64,000 bases of DNA from Aquirufa lenticrescens (GTDB lineage: Bacteria; Bacteroidota; Bacteroidia; Cytophagales; Spirosomataceae), in contig NZ_CP049834.1 in assembly GCF_019916085.1 (NCBI RefSeq), positions 2,060,501 to 2,124,500 on the forward strand. The letters run 5' to 3'. A program made the position numbers and the translations under genes. Below, one piece after another: positions 9,487-17,612 of the stretch (positions within the stretch are counted from its first letter, which is position 1; each line of letters starts with the position of its first letter). The notes under the pieces are model-generated. The model did no database searches and had not been told where the DNA came from. It was given only the letters and a program-made list of their open reading frames with translations.

Positions 9487-10395
9487 TTACTGGCTTGTTA
9501 AAATTTGAATCCACCCAAAAACAAGGATCAAAAACAGCGTTCTCAAAGCCGTTTTTTTCAAATAGGGATCGATTTGTTCAGAAGTCATTCCGGAGTGTAG
9601 TTCTCGGAATAATTGGATAATGGGATAAACACCCACAATAAGTAATTGTTGATTTGCGCCTATTTTTATTCCAGCCACAAAAGGGTAGGCATAGAAGCAA
9701 GCAATGGCGATTATGTAGAGTGCTTTTTGGTAATAAAAACCGAACGTTTTGCCTATTCGAACGGGGATTGAATTTTTACCCGTTTTGACATCATTATCAA
9801 TATCCCGTAGATTATTCAAATTTAATACTGCCACAGATAATAATCCACATCCAGAGGCCGGCAGTAAAATGGCAAAATCCAAACGATACGTTTGCAAATA
9901 ATAGGTTCCCACCGTTCCGATTAAGCCAAAAAATAGAAACACCGAAATGTCCCCTAATCCCATATAACCGTAGGGTCTTTTACCTACTGTATAGGCGATG
10001 GCTGCAGCGATGGCAGCTAGGCCTAAGGCCAGAAATGTGCCCCATACTTCGATGGGGGCATTCTTTAGGCCGAAAAACAAAAGAGAAAGCCCTGATATAA
10101 AAGAAAGAACCGCTGTCCATATAACAGCAGTTCTCATCTCTTGTTGACTTATTTTTCCTGTTTGTACGGCTCTTAATGCCACTTTGCGATCTGCGTTATC
10201 TACTCCATTGGAGAAGTCACCTAGGTCATTCGCAAAATTGGAAAGGATTTGTAGTAAAAGGGTAGTCAGCGTTGCTAATAAGGCAATAAGGAAATCAAAT
10301 TTCCCGGAAGCATACGCTAGAAAATTGCCCAATAATATACTTCCAACAGCTAGCGGTAAGGTTCTAGGTCTTGCCGCTTCTACCCATCTATTCAT
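9487..10395 (-). CDS. menA: 1,4-dihydroxy-2-naphthoate polyprenyltransferase
   Basis: Membrane prenyltransferase of the UbiA family that attaches the polyprenyl tail to DHNA, giving demethylmenaquinone; hence a menaquinone-based respiratory chain. The 302-residue protein has about eight to nine membrane helices, the first Mg-prenyl motif N56-D57-xx-D60 with D66, and the second Asp-rich stretch DIDNDVKTGK near residue 198. The N-terminal WVEAARPRTLPL is typical of MenA rather than UbiA. The ATG lies one base after the stop of the glutathione peroxidase gene, so it is the last gene of the argS-gpx-menA chain. Confidence 0.93.
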   Translation of the reverse strand: MNRWVEAARPRTLPLAVGSILLGNFLAYASGKFDFLIALLATLTTLLLQILSNFANDLGDFSNGVDNADRKVALRAVQTGKISQQEMRTAVIWTAVLSFISGLSLLFFGLKNAPIEVWGTFLALGLAAIAAAIAYTVGKRPYGYMGLGDISVFLFFGLIGTVGTYYLQTYRLDFAILLPASGCGLLSVAVLNLNNLRDIDNDVKTGKNSIPVRIGKTFGFYYQKALYIIAIACFYAYPFVAGIKIGANQQLLIVGVYPIIQLFRELHSGMTSEQIDPYLKKTALRTLFLILVFGWIQILTSQ

Positions 10396-10396
10396 C

Positions 10397-11023
10397 TTAC
10401 TTGCCGATCGCAGCTAAAAATTCTGGACTATTTGGTTTGATTCCTGATGCAAAGAAATTTTGCAATTCGCCTTTTTCGTTAATTACGTATTTGCAGAAGT
10501 TCCAGCTTGGTTCTTTCTCGTTCCAACCGTTCTTCGATTTGTCCGAAAGCCATTGGTATAAGTCACATTTTCCACTTCCTTTTACCACGACTTTTTCCAT
10601 CATTTGGAAAGAAACACCATAATTTAAAGAGCAGAATGATGAAATCTCTGCGTTTGATCCTGGTTCTTGTCCACCAAATTCATTCGCAGGAAATCCTAAA
10701 ATGACGATGTCTTTGTTCTCTTTGTGGAATTTTTCCCAGTCTGCGTATTGTGGAGTGTAACCACATTTAGACGCCGTGTTCAATACGATAATTTTCTTTC
10801 CTTTGAATTGAGAGAAATCAATCTCTTTTCCATCGATTCCTTTCATTTTGAAGGAGTGGAAGTTCGTAGTCGCTGCGGATATTTCCATTTTTTCTGGTCT
10901 GTTTAGGACGGTTTTTTGTGTGAATGGGAGGGCCAAAGCCGTTAATAACGATCCGATTTTCATAAAACTTGCGATCATAATGATGATTATTAAAAGGGTG
11001 AGGTAAAGGTATTTACGTTTCAA
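10397..11023 (-). CDS. Glutathione peroxidase-family peroxidase, membrane-anchored
   Basis: Thiol peroxidase of the GPx family that reduces hydroperoxides, in bacteria usually with thioredoxin. The catalytic triad is visible: C87 in NTASKCGYTPQY (Cys, not selenocysteine), Q119 in FGGQEPG and W174-N175 in PSWNFCKY. A strongly hydrophobic N-terminus (about residues 5-33) would place it at the outer face of the inner membrane. The frame begins with TTG at 11023, one base after the argS stop; ATG codons at 10978 and 10963 are alternatives that would shorten the hydrophobic segment. I keep TTG because the hydrophobic stretch is clearly coding-like and the one-base spacing matches the next gene pair. 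Confidence 0.85.
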   Translation of the reverse strand: MKRKYLYLTLLIIIIMIASFMKIGSLLTALALPFTQKTVLNRPEKMEISAATTNFHSFKMKGIDGKEIDFSQFKGKKIIVLNTASKCGYTPQYADWEKFHKENKDIVILGFPANEFGGQEPGSNAEISSFCSLNYGVSFQMMEKVVVKGSGKCDLYQWLSDKSKNGWNEKEPSWNFCKYVINEKGELQNFFASGIKPNSPEFLAAIGK

Positions 11024-11024
11024 A

Positions 11025-12794
11025 TTACATTCTATTAGGTGAAACTATACCTAATAACGACGTAGCATGCTGAATTGTTTTTCCTGTCAGCTCAGCTAAG
11101 GTAAGTCGAATGTTTCGCTTCACCTCATTTTCTTCTGATAGAATACTCAATTCATTATAGAACTTATTAAAAGTCTTGGCTAAATCATAGGCATAATTCG
11201 CAATGACAGAAGGAGCAAAGTTCGCCGCTGCCTGCGCAATAGACGCTTTGTATTCGCCTAATAAGTAGATTAATTCTTGTTCCGATTCGGCTAATTCGGA
11301 ATCAATAGAAACAGGCGATATCTCACCGCCTTTGCGTAATATGGAACAAATACGAGCGTGCGTGTATTGAATGAAAGGGCCTGTGTTGCCTTGGAAGTCG
11401 ATAGATTCTTCCGGGTTAAATAACATGCGTTTCTTCGGTTCGACCTTTAATAAGAAATACTTCAAGGCACCTAAACCCAGGTTATGAAACAATTCGTTTG
11501 ATTCTACCTCTGTGAAGCCATCGATTTTGCCTAATTCTAAGGTACGATCCTTCGCGGTTTGAATCATTTCAGCCATCAAATCATCGGCATCAACCACCGT
11601 TCCTTCGCGCGACTTCATCTTGCCGCTTGGTAAGTCTACCATTCCATAGGAAAGGTGGAAGTTGCCTTTTGAGAAAGGCTTGTTTAATTTCTTTAAAATA
11701 TGGAATAGCACCTCGAAGTGGTAATCTTGCTCGTTACCCACTACGTAAACTGATTGATTCGCTTTGAAATCTTCATATTTCAATTGGGCCGTTCCCATAT
11801 CTTGGGTGATGTATACGGAAGTTCCATCTTTGCGTAAGACTAATTTTTCATCTAAACCCTCGGCCTCTAAATTAATCCAAACGGATCCATCAGGCTTTTG
11901 GAAAAATACACCCGCCGCTAATCCTTCGTCCACTAATTGCTTTCCTAACAGGTAGGTATTGGATTCGCGGTAGATTTTATCGAATGAAACGCCCATCGTT
12001 TGATAGGATTTCTCAAAACCAGCGAAAACCCAGGCGTTCATTGTATTCCATAGGTTCATTACCTCTTCGTCGCCTTGTTCCCATTTCAAAAGCATTTCTT
12101 GGGCTTTTAATAGAATAGGCGCTTGTTTTTTAGCTTGTTCCTCGTCTAAACCGCTGGCCTTTAACGCCGCGATTTCTTCTTTGTAGGCCACATCAAAAGC
12201 CACATAGTATTTGCCCACAAGGTGATCGCCTTTCAATCCGGACGTTTCAGGTGTTTCTTGATTGCCAAAAAGCTGGTATGCTAACATCGACTTACAAATA
12301 TGTATGCCGCGATCATTTACTAAATTCGTTTTAACCACTTCGTAGCCACCAGCCGCTAAGATTTGTGCCACAGAAAAACCTAAAAAATTATTTCGTAAAT
12401 GGCCTAAATGCAACGGTTTATTCGTGTTAGGAGAAGAGTATTCGATGAGTACCTTTTCGCCTTTTGATTCAATTTGGAAGGGATTTTTATCAGAAGCTAT
12501 GCTAGCTAATAAACCTAACCAAGCGGAATCGTGAATGGATAAATTTAAAAAACCTTGAACAACTTGGTAGGCTTTTACGATGGAACAATTCGCTAACATA
12601 TATTCGCCTAAATCCGTAGCAATGGCTGCAGGAGCTTTTCCGGCTTGCTTCGTAAATGGGAAAACAACTAAGGTGTAGGCGCCTTCAAACTCCTTTTTGG
12701 TCTCTTGTAACGCGATTTCGGTCACTTCGATTTGAAAGAGTGCTTTTAAACCTTTTGCTAATTCTTGCTGTAATGATTGTTGAATGTTTGACAT
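11025..12794 (-). CDS. argS: Arginyl-tRNA synthetase
   Basis: Charges tRNA-Arg with arginine. The 589-residue protein has the N-terminal Add-1 domain, the class I signature HLGH (residues 129-132) in NKPLHLGHLRNN, the KMSKS-equivalent GKMKSREGT, and a C-terminal DALR anticodon-binding domain ending in SLLGIVSPNRM. Length is normal. A TACCTTTG promoter element lies 26 bases upstream. It heads a three-gene chain with a peroxidase and menA separated by one base each. Confidence 0.97.
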   Translation of the reverse strand: MSNIQQSLQQELAKGLKALFQIEVTEIALQETKKEFEGAYTLVVFPFTKQAGKAPAAIATDLGEYMLANCSIVKAYQVVQGFLNLSIHDSAWLGLLASIASDKNPFQIESKGEKVLIEYSSPNTNKPLHLGHLRNNFLGFSVAQILAAGGYEVVKTNLVNDRGIHICKSMLAYQLFGNQETPETSGLKGDHLVGKYYVAFDVAYKEEIAALKASGLDEEQAKKQAPILLKAQEMLLKWEQGDEEVMNLWNTMNAWVFAGFEKSYQTMGVSFDKIYRESNTYLLGKQLVDEGLAAGVFFQKPDGSVWINLEAEGLDEKLVLRKDGTSVYITQDMGTAQLKYEDFKANQSVYVVGNEQDYHFEVLFHILKKLNKPFSKGNFHLSYGMVDLPSGKMKSREGTVVDADDLMAEMIQTAKDRTLELGKIDGFTEVESNELFHNLGLGALKYFLLKVEPKKRMLFNPEESIDFQGNTGPFIQYTHARICSILRKGGEISPVSIDSELAESEQELIYLLGEYKASIAQAAANFAPSVIANYAYDLAKTFNKFYNELSILSEENEVKRNIRLTLAELTGKTIQHATSLLGIVSPNRM

Positions 12795-12820
12795 CTAAAT
12801 GGCTCTGATTTATCAATCTG

Positions 12821-12828
12821 CAAAGGTA
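12821..12828 (-). promoter_or_regulatory. -7 box of argS
   Basis: TACCTTTG on the minus strand matches the Bacteroidota -7 consensus TAnnTTTG. Transcription would begin near 12814, giving a leader of about 20 bases. No convincing -33 TTG at the right distance. Confidence 0.6.
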
Positions 12829-12882
12829 GCTAAATTCACTCTAAACCTTGCTTCTCATGCTCAGAAATGAATAAATTAATCT

Positions 12883-12890
12883 TACCTTTG
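12883..12890 (+). promoter_or_regulatory. -7 box of tsaC
   Basis: TACCTTTG at 12883-12890, the mirror of the argS box. It lies only eight bases before the first ATG of tsaC, so the transcript would start within a few bases of that codon; the ATG at 12908 would leave an 11-base leader. Confidence 0.55.
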
Positions 12891-12898
12891 CCCTAATT

Positions 12899-13462
12899 AT
12901 GCAAAATATGTACCACGAGGCAATTCAAACTTTAAAATCAGGAGGCGTACTGTTGTATCCTAGCGACACAATCTGGGGTTTAGGCTGTGATGTCCGAAAT
13001 GAGCAATCCATTGAGAAGATTTTGGAACTAAAGAATAGGCCTGCTTCTAAAGGTTTGATAGTCTTAATATCTAAGATCGAACAATTGAGTGAATACGTGG
13101 AGCAGGTGCCAGATCTTGCTTGGGATTTAGTTGAATTTGCGGAGGACCCTTTGACTATTATTTATCCCAAAGGAAAAAATGTCTCTCCCTCTTTATTAGG
13201 GCCAGATGGTAGTATTGCGATTCGCTTAGTAAAAGATGAGTTTTGTAAAGGTTTGATTTACCGCTACCAACGGGGAATTGTTTCTACTTCCGCGAACCTT
13301 TCTGGGGAACCTTCTCCATTGAATTTGGCAGGAATTGCGCCTTCCATTATAGCTGGGGTAGCTCATGTGTTGAAAAATCCAGCAGGAGAGGGGCCCGCGA
13401 AGAAGGCGAGTAAAATTGTGCAATTAGGCCTACACGGCGACTATAAGTTAATCAGAGGATAA
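12899..13462 (+). CDS. tsaC: L-threonylcarbamoyladenylate synthase (Sua5/YrdC/YciO)
   Basis: Makes threonylcarbamoyl-AMP from threonine, bicarbonate and ATP for the t6A modification of tRNAs. The 187-residue protein shows the YrdC-fold pattern: SDTIWGLGCD near residue 22, the KNRPASKGLIVLI stretch (KxR...K) near 45-57, and the STSANLSGEPSP motif near 130-140. It lacks the C-terminal Sua5 domain. Start choice: ATG at 12899 or at 12908; the promoter position favours the second. Its stop codon is directly followed by the cca ATG, so the two tRNA genes form an operon. Confidence 0.9.
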   Translation: MQNMYHEAIQTLKSGGVLLYPSDTIWGLGCDVRNEQSIEKILELKNRPASKGLIVLISKIEQLSEYVEQVPDLAWDLVEFAEDPLTIIYPKGKNVSPSLLGPDGSIAIRLVKDEFCKGLIYRYQRGIVSTSANLSGEPSPLNLAGIAPSIIAGVAHVLKNPAGEGPAKKASKIVQLGLHGDYKLIRG

Positions 13463-14902
13463 ATGAAAGAAGGGAAGGAGATTGTAGCAGATCCCATATT
13501 CTCCAAGATTGGCTTAGCAGCTGATCGTTTAGGAGTGGATAGTTACGTCATTGGAGGCTATGTGCGAGATGCGATTTTAGGTCGGGATTGTAAGGATATT
13601 GATGTGGTTTGCATTGGTTCTGGTATCGATTTAGCACTCGAAGTAGCGAAGGAATTTGATTTACCTGAACACGCGGTGTCCGTTTTTAAGAACTTTGGCA
13701 CGGCTATGATTAAAGTCGATGACTGGGATCTCGAGTTCGTAGGCGCACGAAAAGAATCCTATAACCGTGACTCCCGAAAGCCCGTTGTGGAAGAGGGGAC
13801 CTTAGAGGATGACCAAAATCGCCGTGATTTCACCATCAACGCGATGGCGGTTCAATTGAATAAATCGAATTGGGGTAACTTATTAGACCCTTTTAACGGT
13901 CTTGATGATTTAAAGGCCAAAATCATTCGCACCCCTTTAGCTCCCGGAATTACTTTTTCAGACGATCCCCTTCGGATGATGCGTGCGGTTCGATTCGCCG
14001 CTCAACTCGGATTTGATATATTACCTGAAACTTTCGAAGCACTTAAAACGGAGAAAGATCGCCTGGCGATCATCTCGATGGAGCGCATTTCAGATGAATT
14101 GAATAAGATGATTCTCTGCAAAAAGCCATCTTACGGCTTCCTTTTGCTAGATGCATGCGAAATTCTCCCTATTATTTTTCCTGAGTTTATGAAGCTGAAA
14201 GGTGTGGACACAGAAGATGGAAAGGGGCACAAAGATAATTTTTACCACACCTTACAGGTGCTAGATAATATTGCGGAGAATACAGATGACCTTTGGTGGC
14301 GCTGGGCTGCGATTTTACACGATATTGCCAAACCGCAAACTAAACGTTTCGCCCAAGGCAAAGGCTGGACATTTCATGGCCACGAAGAGATGGGTGCCCG
14401 TCAAGTACCTAACATCTTTAAGCGCTTGAAACTGCCTTTGAACGAGAAGATGAAACTTGTTCAAAAGCTAGTTCGTCTTCATCTGCGTCCTATTGCTTTA
14501 TCGAAAGAAGAAATTACTGCTTCTGCCTTGAGACGCCTTTTATTTGAGGCCGGAGAGGAGTTAGAGGCATTAATGACTTTGTGCCGTGCAGATATTACGT
14601 CGAAAAATGGCGATAAGGTGAAACGTTACCTCCGTAATTTTGATATAGTTGAGCAAAAACTGAAAGAAGTAGAGGAAAGCGATTCGCTTCGGAATTTTCA
14701 GCCTGTTTTCTCTGGAGAGATCATTATGCAAGTCTTTGATATTGGTCCTGGACGCGAAATTGGTTTGATTAAAATTGCGATGCGCGAAGCGGTTCTGGAA
14801 GGTACTATTCGAAACGAACTCGCCTCAGGTTGGGATTTGCTCCTAGAGGAGGGTAAGAAGTTGGATTTAAAACCCGTCGTATCTCTCGCTGATATTCAAT
14901 AA
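13463..14902 (+). CDS. cca: CCA tRNA nucleotidyltransferase with HD domain
   Basis: Adds or repairs the 3' CCA end of tRNAs. The 479-residue protein has the nucleotidyltransferase head (GGYVRDAILGR near residue 31, then DIDVVC with the metal Asp pair), the RRDFTINAMA motif, the neck region near DDPLRMMRAVRFAAQ, and a C-terminal HD domain with the LHDIAKPQT motif and a later GHEEMGA stretch. A poly(A) polymerase is the main alternative, but the RRDFTINAMA motif and the single copy context favour CCA. It starts at the base after the tsaC stop. Confidence 0.92.
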   Translation: MKEGKEIVADPIFSKIGLAADRLGVDSYVIGGYVRDAILGRDCKDIDVVCIGSGIDLALEVAKEFDLPEHAVSVFKNFGTAMIKVDDWDLEFVGARKESYNRDSRKPVVEEGTLEDDQNRRDFTINAMAVQLNKSNWGNLLDPFNGLDDLKAKIIRTPLAPGITFSDDPLRMMRAVRFAAQLGFDILPETFEALKTEKDRLAIISMERISDELNKMILCKKPSYGFLLLDACEILPIIFPEFMKLKGVDTEDGKGHKDNFYHTLQVLDNIAENTDDLWWRWAAILHDIAKPQTKRFAQGKGWTFHGHEEMGARQVPNIFKRLKLPLNEKMKLVQKLVRLHLRPIALSKEEITASALRRLLFEAGEELEALMTLCRADITSKNGDKVKRYLRNFDIVEQKLKEVEESDSLRNFQPVFSGEIIMQVFDIGPGREIGLIKIAMREAVLEGTIRNELASGWDLLLEEGKKLDLKPVVSLADIQ

Positions 14903-14929
14903 AAAAGGCTCCGAATTCGGAGCCTTTTT
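14902..14929. terminator. Bidirectional terminator after cca
   Basis: Palindromic stem AAGGCTCCG...CGGAGCCTT with AATT loop (14914-14917), A tract on the left and T tract on the right. It serves cca and, from the other side, the nitroreductase gene. Confidence 0.9.
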
Positions 14930-14950
14930 ACATTCTTAGGCAGATGTAAA

Positions 14951-15580
14951 TTATAAGTTGATCACAAAATCTTCTTTTGCATAGCGAACTTTAGTCGCAG
15001 TTGCCATAAAGTCATTTGCAGCATCACGCTCACCTACCGCAAGCATTAATACGGAGTGTAATCCCATTGCTTCTAGACCTAATAATTCATCTAATTGAGC
15101 TGGAATAAAACCTTCCATGGGAGTAGAGTCAATTTGTAATTCTCCTGCAGCTGCTAATGCTGTACCCATCGCTAAATAGGCTTGGCGATCTGCCCAGTTT
15201 CTTTTTGCTTCTACTGGACGACCTAATAGAGAACCAGCGATTGCTCCACGGTAATCACCTAGCATATCCACCGAAAGACCACGTGTGTCAGCCACTAATT
15301 GGATGAACGCATCAATTTGAGCTTCTGTAATGTCATTCCAGGCTGCAAATACTAATAAATGAGATGACTCTACTGCTTGTGGTTGACCATAAGCGATTGG
15401 TTGAATTTTTGCTTTTAATTCAGGGTTTTCAATAACCAAAATTTTGTAAGGTTGTAAACCAAAACCTGATGCTGAAAGGCGGATTGCTTCTAATAAAGAA
15501 TCAATTTTTTCTGTGGAAACTTTGTTTCCAGTCATTCTTTTGGCAGCGTAGCGCCAAGATAATGAGTCGATTAAAGACAT
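14951..15580 (-). CDS. NAD(P)H-dependent nitroreductase-family oxidoreductase
   Basis: FMN-dependent oxidoreductase of the nitroreductase fold (209 residues), similar in pattern to NfsB-type enzymes. Features are the N-terminal FMN-phosphate site WRYAAKRM, the ASGFGLQPYKI segment that binds FMN, and the GLHSVLMLAVGERD C-terminal part. The natural substrate is unknown; quinones or nitro compounds are usual in vitro. It follows marR and yceI on the same strand but is separated from yceI by 260 bases with two large inverted repeats, so it may be a separate or attenuated unit. Confidence 0.88.
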   Translation of the reverse strand: MSLIDSLSWRYAAKRMTGNKVSTEKIDSLLEAIRLSASGFGLQPYKILVIENPELKAKIQPIAYGQPQAVESSHLLVFAAWNDITEAQIDAFIQLVADTRGLSVDMLGDYRGAIAGSLLGRPVEAKRNWADRQAYLAMGTALAAAGELQIDSTPMEGFIPAQLDELLGLEAMGLHSVLMLAVGERDAANDFMATATKVRYAKEDFVINL

Positions 15581-15614
15581 AATGTTGAATGGTGAATTGT
15601 GAATGATAAATGTT

Positions 15615-15665
15615 AAGGCTTATTCTGGAAAATGGTCTGCGACATATTTTCTGCGAATAAGCCTT
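15615..15665. repeat. 11-bp perfect inverted repeat before the nitroreductase gene
   Basis: AAGGCTTATTC at 15615-15625 and its exact complement at 15655-15665, 29 bases apart. On the minus strand it would form a hairpin about 35 bases upstream of the start codon. It is not followed by a T run, so it is not an ordinary terminator. Between it and the gene there are three close copies of ATTCA(C/A). Confidence 0.65.
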
Positions 15666-15750
15666 GAATTTTATCGAATTAAATAATTCAATTTCTTTTA
15701 CTCCATTGCTTCTTAAATGAGAGCGATAGAGTAAGGGTATTAGAGAAAAT

Positions 15751-15809
15751 TTTAAAGGGTAATCGTATAAAACATTGTCGTAAGGCAGTTTTAGAGATTA
15801 CCCTTTAAA
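15751..15809. repeat. 14-bp perfect inverted repeat downstream of yceI
   Basis: TTTAAAGGGTAATC (15751-15764) pairs exactly with GATTACCCTTTAAA (15796-15809). An inner pair TAAAAC/GTTTTA extends the stem, leaving a small loop. It lies about 31 bases after the yceI stop on the minus strand. It may be a 3'-end hairpin of the marR-yceI message or a very small mobile palindrome; no second copy is apparent in the window. Confidence 0.65.
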
Positions 15810-15840
15810 TTTGAGCCATTTTACAGCCCCCTATTTAAAT

Positions 15841-16416
15841 TTATTCGCTTACTAAACTAACAGTAAGAGCGAAATCATCATAAATCGCCTTATCCCCAAT
15901 CGAATCAAAGAATTTCTTTGAACCGTATTTGATATTGAAGTCAGTACGATCGATCGTGATGTTTGCTTTTGCGCTCAATTTTCCACCTTTCACTGAGATT
16001 TCAGCTGGGAAAGTGATTGATTTTGTGATGCCTTTTACTGTCAAGTTTCCGGTTACTTGGTTGCCAGCTACTTTAGTGATAACGAAAGACGCTGTTGGGA
16101 ATTTTTCGATTTCGAAGAAATCACCTGAAGTGATGTGTCCGATGAATTTTTGGTTGTAACCTGGATCCGTGATATCTAATGCTTTGATAGTTTTCAAATC
16201 AATTGTGAAGTTTCCACCGATTAACTTGTTGCCATCAATGTTTAGAGCGCCAGCAGAAATACCTACTGTTCCATTGTGCTCGCCTGTTACTTTTTTCGCT
16301 AACCAAGCGATTGAGCTTGCTGTCTTGTTTACGTTAACTACTTTCGGTGCAGCTACACCAGCGAAAGTGATTAGGCCTAAAGCCAAAGTTGCAATAACTA
16401 CTTTTACAGATTTCAT
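15841..16416 (-). CDS. YceI-family periplasmic lipocalin-like protein
   Basis: Small secreted protein (191 residues) with a signal peptide ending near GVAAP and the YceI beta-barrel fold, which binds isoprenoid chains in characterised homologues. Typical pieces are KTASSIAWLAKKVTGEHNG near the start, FTIDLKTIK, and the C-terminal NFNIKYG / DFALTVSLV strands. The family is often linked to redox or acid stress and to polyisoprenoid quinones. It follows the MarR regulator after 12 bases, so it is probably under its control. Confidence 0.92.
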   Translation of the reverse strand: MKSVKVVIATLALGLITFAGVAAPKVVNVNKTASSIAWLAKKVTGEHNGTVGISAGALNIDGNKLIGGNFTIDLKTIKALDITDPGYNQKFIGHITSGDFFEIEKFPTASFVITKVAGNQVTGNLTVKGITKSITFPAEISVKGGKLSAKANITIDRTDFNIKYGSKKFFDSIGDKAIYDDFALTVSLVSE

Positions 16417-16428
16417 ATAATTTATTGT

Positions 16429-16893
16429 TTAATTGTGGGAAAATACGGTTCTAAATTCGTCCAAAATTTGGTTCATTTCTTCGAGCCTTTTAACTCCTAA
16501 AGCGTCGAAATGTTTTCCCCAGTCATTTTGAACTTGGTCTACTTGAGATATTAAGTCAAGACCTGCTTGTAGAATTAAAATGTCTACGGCTCTCCGGTCT
16601 TGAGGGCATTCGCGACGTAGGACTAATTTTTTTTCAACTAGTTTGTCCACTAGGCGTGAGGCATTGGACATTTTGTCTAGCATACGCTCTGTGATGGCTA
16701 AAACGGTCATTGGGTTCCCTTGTTGTCCTCTCAGGATACGTAATACATTGTATTGTTGTACTGTAAGTCCAAAAGGTTTCAATAACTCCTGCTGTTTCTG
16801 AACGATCCAGTTGCCCGTATAGATCGCATTTACAACGGCTTTTGCTGCTTCAGAAGGAAATTTTGACTGTTTTAAATCTTCGGAGATACCCAT
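16429..16893 (-). CDS. MarR-family transcriptional regulator
   Basis: Winged-helix regulator of 154 residues. The DNA-binding core is visible: a helix-turn-helix from about NVLRILRGQQGNPMTVLAI through MSNASRLVDKLVEKKLV, followed by the wing RRECPQDRRAVDI. Flanking N- and C-terminal helices form the dimer interface. Such proteins usually repress their own operon and release DNA on binding a phenolic or oxidising ligand. It is the first gene of the operon with yceI, and a palindrome lies inside its own promoter. Confidence 0.92.
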   Translation of the reverse strand: MGISEDLKQSKFPSEAAKAVVNAIYTGNWIVQKQQELLKPFGLTVQQYNVLRILRGQQGNPMTVLAITERMLDKMSNASRLVDKLVEKKLVLRRECPQDRRAVDILILQAGLDLISQVDQVQNDWGKHFDALGVKRLEEMNQILDEFRTVFSHN

Positions 16894-16911
16894 GTTGAAA
16901 ATTTGATGTTG

Positions 16912-16941
16912 TAAAATTAGATGTAATTACATTAAATACAA
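16912..16941 (-). promoter_or_regulatory. marR promoter with embedded operator palindrome
   Basis: On the minus strand a TTG (16941-16939) is followed after exactly 19 bases by TAATTTTA (16919-16912), close to the TTG-N19-TAnnTTTG consensus. The spacer contains ATGTAATTACAT (16921-16932), a perfect 12-bp palindrome. A regulator bound there would cover the promoter, which fits autorepression by MarR (inference). Confidence 0.65.
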
Positions 16942-17003
16942 AAGAAAATAAATTTATTTTAACCAATACCCTGATATTTTTATTTTTTGGGCTATTTTTG
17001 AAC

Positions 17004-17612
17004 ATGCAGACATCCTTATCCCTTCAATATCCCTTTATTCTTGCTTCTAACTCTCCCCGTCGAAAAGAGATTCTGCGTTCCGCCGGATTTGAGTTTTCTG
17101 TATTACCTAGTGATGTGGATGAATCCTTTTCTGTGGATATGAAGCCTCAGGAGGTGCCGGTGCATTTGGCAGAAAGAAAAGCGAATGAATTAGCTCGAAT
17201 TTCGCCTAATGCCTTAGTTCTAGCCGCTGATACGGTGGTTATTTTAGGGGATGATATATTAAATAAGCCACAGGATAAGTCAGAGGCAATTCAAATGTTG
17301 CAGCAATTATCTGGGAAAACGCACGAAGTGGTGACGGGTATTGCTTTGCACACTCCTCAGGGCTTATTTACGAAAGCGGACTCTGCACTAGTGAAGTTTA
17401 GAGTTTTTGAAGACTGGGAAATTGATTTCTATGTTCGCGAAGGATCATGCTTAGATAAAGCAGGTTCCTATGGGGTACAAGATTTCTTAGGAATGGTGGG
17501 AATTGAATCCATTCAGGGCTCTTTTTACACGGTGATGGGATTGCCCATTTTTGACGTGTATCAATTAATGAAACCCTATATTCTAGATGGTAAACAATTA
17601 ACGATTAGATAG
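17004..17612 (+). CDS. maf: Maf-family nucleoside triphosphate pyrophosphatase
   Basis: Hydrolyses non-standard or modified nucleoside triphosphates to monophosphates, a house-cleaning role, with a historic link to septum formation. The 202-residue protein has the signature ASNSPRRKEIL near residues 13-23, the LAADTVV motif with the catalytic Asp, and the KAGSYGVQDF segment. I use the ATG at 17004; a TTG two codons earlier is unlikely. A TATTTTTG element ends just 3 bases before the ATG. The last 8 bases overlap the stop region of the convergent iron-sulfur carrier gene. Confidence 0.92.
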   Translation: MQTSLSLQYPFILASNSPRRKEILRSAGFEFSVLPSDVDESFSVDMKPQEVPVHLAERKANELARISPNALVLAADTVVILGDDILNKPQDKSEAIQMLQQLSGKTHEVVTGIALHTPQGLFTKADSALVKFRVFEDWEIDFYVREGSCLDKAGSYGVQDFLGMVGIESIQGSFYTVMGLPIFDVYQLMKPYILDGKQLTIR

